Below, piece by piece: positions 29,545 through 34,348 of a stretch of DNA of 34,348 bases (positions are counted from its first letter, which is position 1; each line of letters opens with the position of its first letter). This DNA is from an uncultured SAR116 cluster alpha proteobacterium (lineage in GTDB: Bacteria > Pseudomonadota > Alphaproteobacteria > Puniceispirillales > Puniceispirillaceae). The position numbers and the translations under genes were made by a program. The DNA is taken from positions 1 to 34,348 of the forward strand of contig CACJUX010000023.1 in the NCBI GenBank assembly GCA_902596655.1. Reading direction: 5' to 3'. A model generated the notes under the pieces. That model was not told the DNA's origin. It did not search any database and worked only from the letters and a program-made list of their open reading frames with translations.

Positions 29545-30588
29545 TTACGTTCTGTATTTTGGAAAAAACCTCAGTGCTTTAGTGGGAACAGACAGTTGTA
29601 TGAAATCGCCGATGGGAGGTATATCACCAGGCGGTAAATGTGCAGAGAGAGTTAACCCTCCTGCATCACCGGAAATAAGAAGAACCCGCACGTAGGTGCC
29701 AAAAAATGTTGCATCTGTGACTTTGGCCGGCATTAAATCGAGGCCCTTGCCCTCATCACAAAGTGCCTCGGGTCGAATGCAGAGTATGGCTTCGCCATTA
29801 GGTATGCCTGTTGCGGGCAATTGGCCTAGCTCTGTTGAAGCCTGACCATTCGTGATTTGAGCTGGAATCTGGTTAATCTCGCCCATAAAATTTGCAGTGA
29901 ACAAAGTGGCTGGTTGATTGTAGACTTGTCTCGGGGAGCCTGCATCCTCAATTTGCCCTGCATTCATAACGACAATCCGATCAGCGAGGGCCATCGCTTC
30001 TTCTTGATCATGGGTCACATGAACAAATGTCGTACCAGCTTGGCGTTGGATAACTTTTAATTCATCCTGCATTGTTCTCCGCAATTTCAGATCTAGTGCG
30101 CCAAGCGGCTCATCCAGCAACAACACCTCTGGTTCTACTGCCAATGCTCGTGCCAATGCTACTCGTTGACGTTGACCACCAGAAAGTTCATGAGGTCGCC
30201 TGCTGCCATCACCAACAAGCCCAACCATTTTCAGTTTTTCATCGGCGCGTCGGTGGCGTTCTAATTTATCGACGCCTGCCATACGCAACCCAAAACCCAC
30301 GTTGTCACGAAGGCTCATATGAGGGAACAACGCATAATCCTGAAATACAGTCGTCGTGGGGCGATCGGCTGGGGGCAAGAGAGTCATGTCCCTTGCGCCA
30401 ATATGAACGTTGCCTTCAGTTGGCTTCAAAAATCCACCTAACACGGATAACAAGGTGGTCTTGCCACAACCTGATGGACCCAAAAGAGTCACATATTCGC
30501 CGGAGTCTATTTCAAGCGAGATGTTTTTGAGTGCCTGAAAGGAACCGAACCAATGATTGAGATTATCAATCTGCACAGCAGCCGTCAT
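29545..30588 (-). CDS. ABC transporter ATPase, PotA type
   Basis: About 347 residues from ATG 30588 (MTAAVQIDNL). Walker A GPSGCGKTT, Q-loop FQDYALFPHMSLRDNVGFGL, signature LSGGQRQRVALARAL, Walker B LLLDEPLGALD and H-loop VTHDQEEAMALADR are all intact. A C-terminal TOBE-like domain follows. The ATG overlaps the stop of the PotC-type gene (ATGA). It powers import by the neighbouring permeases. The frame is open 120 bases further upstream, but that lies within the potC-type gene. Confidence 0.92.
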   Translation of the reverse strand: MTAAVQIDNLNHWFGSFQALKNISLEIDSGEYVTLLGPSGCGKTTLLSVLGGFLKPTEGNVHIGARDMTLLPPADRPTTTVFQDYALFPHMSLRDNVGFGLRMAGVDKLERHRRADEKLKMVGLVGDGSRRPHELSGGQRQRVALARALAVEPEVLLLDEPLGALDLKLRRTMQDELKVIQRQAGTTFVHVTHDQEEAMALADRIVVMNAGQIEDAGSPRQVYNQPATLFTANFMGEINQIPAQITNGQASTELGQLPATGIPNGEAILCIRPEALCDEGKGLDLMPAKVTDATFFGTYVRVLLISGDAGGLTLSAHLPPGDIPPIGDFIQLSVPTKALRFFPKYRT

Positions 30589-31358
30589 AAATGCCTCTTG
30601 CGCAATACTGTGAATTCCAAAATTAGCACAACTGCTACTGATATTAGGAACACAACACTGCCAATAGCATTCAGACGAGGTGAAAGGCCAGACCGCAGCA
30701 TTGACCAAATCTCCACTGGTAATGTGATATCAAACCTTGTTAGCAGGAAGGAGATAATAAACTCATCCCACGACAAGGTCACCGAAAGGAAAAAAGCTGC
30801 TGCTATTGCTGGCATCAACATTGGCACAGTCACAAAAAATATTACGCGCATTTCGGTTGCACCAAGATCGCGGGCAGCACGCTCGGCATTTTCCTGCTTC
30901 GCATTCATCGACGCAAAGATAATGGCGAAGGCCAACGGTAGGTTTATAACTACATGTCCAATTCCTGCGGTAACCAATGACAGGCCTAGGCCCACGCGCG
31001 TCAAAACAATCAGGAGACCAAGACCAACAATCAAATAGCTTACAGTCAATGGTGCGATGAGCAATAGTCGGATAAATGGGGATCCTGAAAATGTATAACG
31101 AGCCAAACCATAGGCCGCTAAAAAGCCAAAAATGACCGCTACCACTGATGAGCCTACAGCGACCAACAGGGAATGTGTTAGCGCATCGGTGACGTCACTA
31201 TCTCTCAAAACATCATCGTACCATTTTAAAGAAGGGCCGTCGAATGGTGGCACGGGCAATCCGCTTTCTTGGAACGAGTACAGTACCAAAACCACAACTG
31301 GCAAATAGATAAAGCCAAAGGCAAGTATCAAATAAAGCCAAGAGAAAATTGTCCTCAT
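30585..31358 (-). CDS. ABC transporter permease, PotC type
   Basis: A 257-residue inner-membrane permease with six hydrophobic segments and the ATPase-contact EAA loop (AERAARDLGATEMRVIFFVT). The N-terminal YLPVVVLVLYSFQESGLP segment is typical of PotC. It overlaps both neighbours by 4 bases (ATGA), so all four genes are translationally coupled. Confidence 0.9.
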   Translation of the reverse strand: MRTIFSWLYLILAFGFIYLPVVVLVLYSFQESGLPVPPFDGPSLKWYDDVLRDSDVTDALTHSLLVAVGSSVVAVIFGFLAAYGLARYTFSGSPFIRLLLIAPLTVSYLIVGLGLLIVLTRVGLGLSLVTAGIGHVVINLPLAFAIIFASMNAKQENAERAARDLGATEMRVIFFVTVPMLMPAIAAAFFLSVTLSWDEFIISFLLTRFDITLPVEIWSMLRSGLSPRLNAIGSVVFLISVAVVLILEFTVLRKRHL

Positions 31359-32203
31359 AGCCGGTCAAGCCTCAACCAGCGCGCAGAGGCTAAATAAGCG
31401 ATGGTCACAAAGCCCATCATTACAATTGCCATCGCGGAGGCCAATGGAAAATCGGCACGACGGCCGAGTTGCACCATGACAACTTGCGGCATAGTCAGTT
31501 CATTATTGCCGCCCAATATATGCGGTGTGACGTAATCTCCAATGCACAAAACAAAAGTGAGAAACGCGCCAGTTACAATCCCAGGCAAACTCAGTGGAAG
31601 GATTACATGGCGAAAAATTTGAAATGTATTTGCACCAAGATCCCTCGCTGCAAGTCGATAGTTTGGTGAAAGTTGGACTAGGTTAGCATAAATTGTGAGT
31701 GTCAGAAGCATCACAAAAAAATGAATAAAACCAGTTACGGTTGCAAATCTTGAGTTAGCCAATGTTATTGGCTCTGCAATTATTCCCAAATGTATAAGTG
31801 TTTGGTTTACTAAACCTTCACGTGCCAGGACTAAAAGCCATGCATACGACCGGATTACATATGACGTCCAGAATGGAAGAATAGCCAAAAGCAAGACGAA
31901 GCGTTGCCAATGCTGTGGGACCCGGAAAGCTATAATCGCTGCAAGTGGATAGGCCAAGACCACTGACGCAAGCGTGACAATAAATGTGATTTGCATAGAC
32001 ACTGCCACCGCACGCAATAGGTAGGGCCGATTAGCCAGTTCGATATAATTATCTAAGTGAACCCCCCAGATCAGGGTGCGGCCTTCGAGATTAGCAAAAC
32101 TCATTGCAATCATCACGAGAAATGGTGCAACAAAGAAAGCTAACGTCCAGACTAAAGCTGGGGCCGTGAAGCCCCACCCAAGTTTTTTTTCATGACCAAT
32201 CAC
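31355..32203 (-). CDS. ABC transporter permease, PotB type
   Basis: A 282-residue permease with six membrane segments, an EAA loop (YRLAARDLGANTFQIFRHVI) and the usual PotB N-terminus (APALVWTLAFFVAPFLVMIA). The start is GTG 32203, overlapping the TGA stop of the binding-protein gene (GTGA). It pairs with the PotC-type subunit to form the channel. Confidence 0.9.
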   Translation of the reverse strand: MIGHEKKLGWGFTAPALVWTLAFFVAPFLVMIAMSFANLEGRTLIWGVHLDNYIELANRPYLLRAVAVSMQITFIVTLASVVLAYPLAAIIAFRVPQHWQRFVLLLAILPFWTSYVIRSYAWLLVLAREGLVNQTLIHLGIIAEPITLANSRFATVTGFIHFFVMLLTLTIYANLVQLSPNYRLAARDLGANTFQIFRHVILPLSLPGIVTGAFLTFVLCIGDYVTPHILGGNNELTMPQVVMVQLGRRADFPLASAMAIVMMGFVTIAYLASARWLRLDRL

Positions 32204-33252
32204 TGTGAGAGCTTGTCAAGCCAGAGATCCTGCATAGCATTGTCCAGGTCCATATTTGGCGCTGGGTAAAGCTGTGTCCGTCTTAGGAATTTGTTCTGTT
32301 CATCCCAACGAAGTATCGCGCGCTGACTATCAGTCATAAAGTCGCTTGCTTTTGAATTTGCCGGCATGCCCCAGAAACAAGCTGAAGTAGCCAACCGAGC
32401 CTGGCCTTCTGGGCTGGTGATGTATTTAATAAATTCAAGCGAAAGTTCTTTTTGCTTGCTGTCAGAGAGAATGCCTATGGATTGTGTCCAACGGACAGCA
32501 CCTTGGTCAGGAATAGTCCAGGTCATCTCTGGCTGTTCTTCTGCCAACACCGCTGTCAACCATTCGCCACCTCCAACGACAATGTCAACTTCACCAGTTG
32601 CCAGTGCAGTTTGTGCAGCAACGACGCCGGCGACTGAAGCGGCACTCGAACGCATCTGCCCGAGGACAGGTCCAATCGTTTTGAGAGAGGCCGCATCCAT
32701 ATTTGCGGTGGTTACACCTTCGGAAATTGCAGCTAGCCCCATTACTGGCAAGTAATAATCGTAAATTGAAATACGACCGGCATATTTGTCTGACCATACC
32801 GTCGCCAGGTCTTGCATATCCTTTACGTCTACTTTCGCAGAATTATACGAAATAGTGTTGTATCCAAACTTTTCAGTTACGGCATACCAAGTACCATCTT
32901 TACTGTTGTTTTCCTCCATAATGACTTCTGTAAACATATCTTCAATTGGTAATTCATTCTTTGGCAACGGCGCGAGCATGCCGGTCTCTACTGCCCGGAA
33001 AACGTCAATTCCATCAATCACGAGTACATCCCAGTCGCCAGGACGTGATTGCTCCAAAAGGGCGAGGGCAGCACCCGTACCTTCATATTCACGCAGGTTG
33101 ACTTTAACATCGTGCTTTTCTTCGAAAGGTTTTATGAGTGCATCGTCAGCATGGTCACACCATACGAGTGCATTGAGTTCTTGTGCCACCACTGAGGTGG
33201 TAGCAAGTTGCATTGCCGCAATGGCGAGCAGGGAATATCTTAATTTTGTCAT
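32200..33252 (-). CDS. ABC transporter periplasmic binding protein, PotD type
   Basis: About 350 residues from ATG 33252 (MTKLRYSLLAIAAMQLATTS), with a signal peptide cleaved after VVAQ or nearby. The mature part starts LNALVWCDHADDALIKPFEE and contains YEGTGAALALLEQSRPGDWD, the layout of PotD-like binding proteins. The ligand could be putrescine, spermidine or another small amine; the sequence does not decide. AAGGAGG 7 bases upstream fixes the start and makes the longer 33291 form unlikely. It is the first gene of the potDBCA-type operon, which runs towards att copy 5. Confidence 0.88.
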   Translation of the reverse strand: MTKLRYSLLAIAAMQLATTSVVAQELNALVWCDHADDALIKPFEEKHDVKVNLREYEGTGAALALLEQSRPGDWDVLVIDGIDVFRAVETGMLAPLPKNELPIEDMFTEVIMEENNSKDGTWYAVTEKFGYNTISYNSAKVDVKDMQDLATVWSDKYAGRISIYDYYLPVMGLAAISEGVTTANMDAASLKTIGPVLGQMRSSAASVAGVVAAQTALATGEVDIVVGGGEWLTAVLAEEQPEMTWTIPDQGAVRWTQSIGILSDSKQKELSLEFIKYITSPEGQARLATSACFWGMPANSKASDFMTDSQRAILRWDEQNKFLRRTQLYPAPNMDLDNAMQDLWLDKLSQ

Positions 33253-33507
33253 TGTCGGGCCTCCTTTGATAAAGCCTTTCATTACTTTCACACAATAGTT
33301 CTAATAATAGTTAGAGTTGCACTAGATCATATAACACTTTGGCTTAACATCAAGCGACGCGCCTCAGGCGTTGGCCATAAGGTAAGCCTCAACCTTCAAC
33401 TTCGATATTTGCTAATTTCGGAAAATTGATTTTATAGCGGCATCCTATCTTTCTTCAAAAGTAAAAGGTACAAGCTCCAAAAAGGTTTTCAGGTATAGCG
33501 AGATGAG

Positions 33508-33888
33508 ATGACGCGTTTTTTGATTAATTTGGCATTTGCATTGCTCATACCCTTTTTTAAAGTTGAAAGATTTTTATCAGACATACGAAACGGGCGGAAA
33601 TTTGTAATGATCAAACTTTATCATCTAGTAATGGACAGCCGCCACAACCCGCTGGCGCATATACCAGACACCTCCACACGACACCTTGTCATGCAAATGC
33701 TTGCTTGGATGTGGTGCATTGTTTTTTCGATGTGGATGGGCTCTATTGTGGTCTTCGGCGTTAGCGCAATTGTTCACTCAATTCTGCTTGCTGGTGTTTT
33801 TATCACCGTAGGTGTGTTTGAGACAGCAAAGCGACACCCAACTCACTTTGGTGCTCCTGCCAGTAGTAATGGTCGTGAACAAGAATAA
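33508..33888 (+). CDS. Small membrane protein, 126 aa
   Basis: A 126-residue protein with an N-terminal hydrophobic stretch (about 3-17) and two strong segments in the middle (about 64-82 and 84-103). A basic region, SDIRNGRKFVMIKLYH, lies between. The C-terminal 20 residues are polar. I do not recognise the family. The ATG at 33508 follows GCGAGATGAG, a weak ribosome site. It is divergent from the potD-type operon. Confidence 0.55.
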   Translation: MTRFLINLAFALLIPFFKVERFLSDIRNGRKFVMIKLYHLVMDSRHNPLAHIPDTSTRHLVMQMLAWMWCIVFSMWMGSIVVFGVSAIVHSILLAGVFITVGVFETAKRHPTHFGAPASSNGREQE

Positions 33889-33968
33889 AAATGTGAAATA
33901 ACAATGAATATGGGCTAAAGAAAAACCTCTGGCCTTTTTCCGGTCGATTAATGGATTCTCCTTGGGAG

Positions 33969-33989
33969 GCGATGCAAATTTTGCATCGC
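33969..33989. promoter_or_regulatory. Perfect 10-bp inverted repeat
   Basis: GCGATGCAAA and TTTGCATCGC are exact inverses separated by one T. No T run follows, so this looks more like an operator or a structured leader than a terminator. It lies 80 bases after the membrane-protein gene and 110-170 bases before the partial secreted-protein gene. Confidence 0.5.
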
Positions 33990-34136
33990 ATGGCCTTAAA
34001 ATTAACTCTATGTTGATTTGTCGGCGACCAAGTATTTCTTCTGTGTCGCTTGGTGACGGAGAGATCCGAACCGAGCGACCCGAATTTTGAATATGTAGTT
34101 GTGGGGGATAACACTACGTCTCATAGGTTTAAAATT

Positions 34137-34348
34137 GTGTCAAAGATATCTACCGCTGTTTACGCTTTAACCTTAATATTTGTTATGCCAAGCCCAGCTG
34201 TTGCCGTTGATTGGAAAAGCGGACTTGGCCTTGGCTTTGAGAAAATGCAAAAAGTTTGGAGGGGTATTTCGGAAGCCCCCCGAATGACAGAGTGTAGGCT
34301 AGCATCCCGCAAAATTTATAAAGGCAAGCAAATATGTGTTTACAAAGG
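34137..34348 (+). CDS. Start of a secreted protein (partial, cut by window end)
   Basis: From GTG 34137 the frame reads VSKISTAVYALTLIFVMPSP then AVAVDWKSG, a good signal peptide with cleavage after AVA. About 48 mature residues follow, including CRLASRKIYKGKQICVYK, before the window ends. An in-frame GTG at 34101 is an alternative start; no strong ribosome site precedes either. The family is unknown. Confidence 0.55.
   Translation, partial: MSKISTAVYALTLIFVMPSPAVAVDWKSGLGLGFEKMQKVWRGISEAPRMTECRLASRKIYKGKQICVYK

Noticed and set aside
30072-31038. Long plus-strand frames opposite the potA/potC-type genes
   Set aside because: They are antisense shadows of genes with clear ABC ATPase and permease motifs.

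Overview
The window looks like part of a marine alphaproteobacterial chromosome of the SAR116 / Puniceispirillum type. That placement is an inference from the moderately AT-rich coding sequence, the TRAP and polyamine-type ABC transporters, the phytanoyl-CoA dioxygenase and the integrase types; no rRNA or marker gene is present to prove it. Most of the window (1 to about 29407) is accessory DNA. It is punctuated by five copies of one short sequence, CGCCCCTGGGCACCACTT or close variants, which is the 3' end of the tRNA gene whose last 27 bases open the window. I read these copies as attachment (att) sites left by layered integration at one tRNA.

Segment A (1-17943) is a self-contained island. 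From the left it has the tRNA end, arm-type repeats, an unknown protein, an AlpA-like regulator, a candidate structured RNA with its own promoter and terminator, two small genes, then catabolic cargo. At the right end are a P4-type integrase (16615-17772) and two triplets of TGAAAC repeats phased at exactly 10 bp. The cargo has two divergent arms. The minus-strand operon encodes a phytanoyl-CoA-type dioxygenase, an FAD-linked oxidase, a DUF1537 sugar-acid kinase, a PdxA2-like dehydrogenase and a PanB-like enzyme. The plus-strand arm encodes a DUF6166 protein, a complete DctPQM TRAP transporter, a fatty-acid-hydroxylase/sterol-desaturase family membrane enzyme, small membrane proteins, a second PanB-like enzyme and GntR/FCD regulators. 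Kinase plus PdxA2 is the known route from four-carbon sugar acids to dihydroxyacetone phosphate. Here, however, the kinase, PdxA2 and both PanB proteins have unusual active-site residues, so the substrate is probably a different hydroxy or branched acid taken up by the TRAP system.

Segment B (17944-19177) is essentially one DUF6538-type tyrosine integrase gene flanked by direct att copies; the right copy lies inside the 3' end of the gene and is read in frame. Segment C (19178-21217) holds a repeat-rich noncoding stretch, an ATPase/helicase N-terminus fused in frame to the C-terminus of another integrase of the same family, and a SAM-dependent methyltransferase. Segment D (21218-29407) has imperfect terminal inverted repeats ending in oppositely oriented att cores and no integrase of its own. 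It carries a minus-strand operon of small unknown genes, a candidate small RNA with promoter and terminator, secreted and unknown proteins, two frameshifted genes, an 87-bp hairpin-rich direct repeat, and a leader sequence shared by three genes.

After 29407 the sequence looks like ordinary backbone: a potD-potB-potC-potA-type ABC operon with start/stop overlaps at all three junctions, a small membrane protein, a perfect inverted repeat and the start of a secreted protein cut by the window edge.
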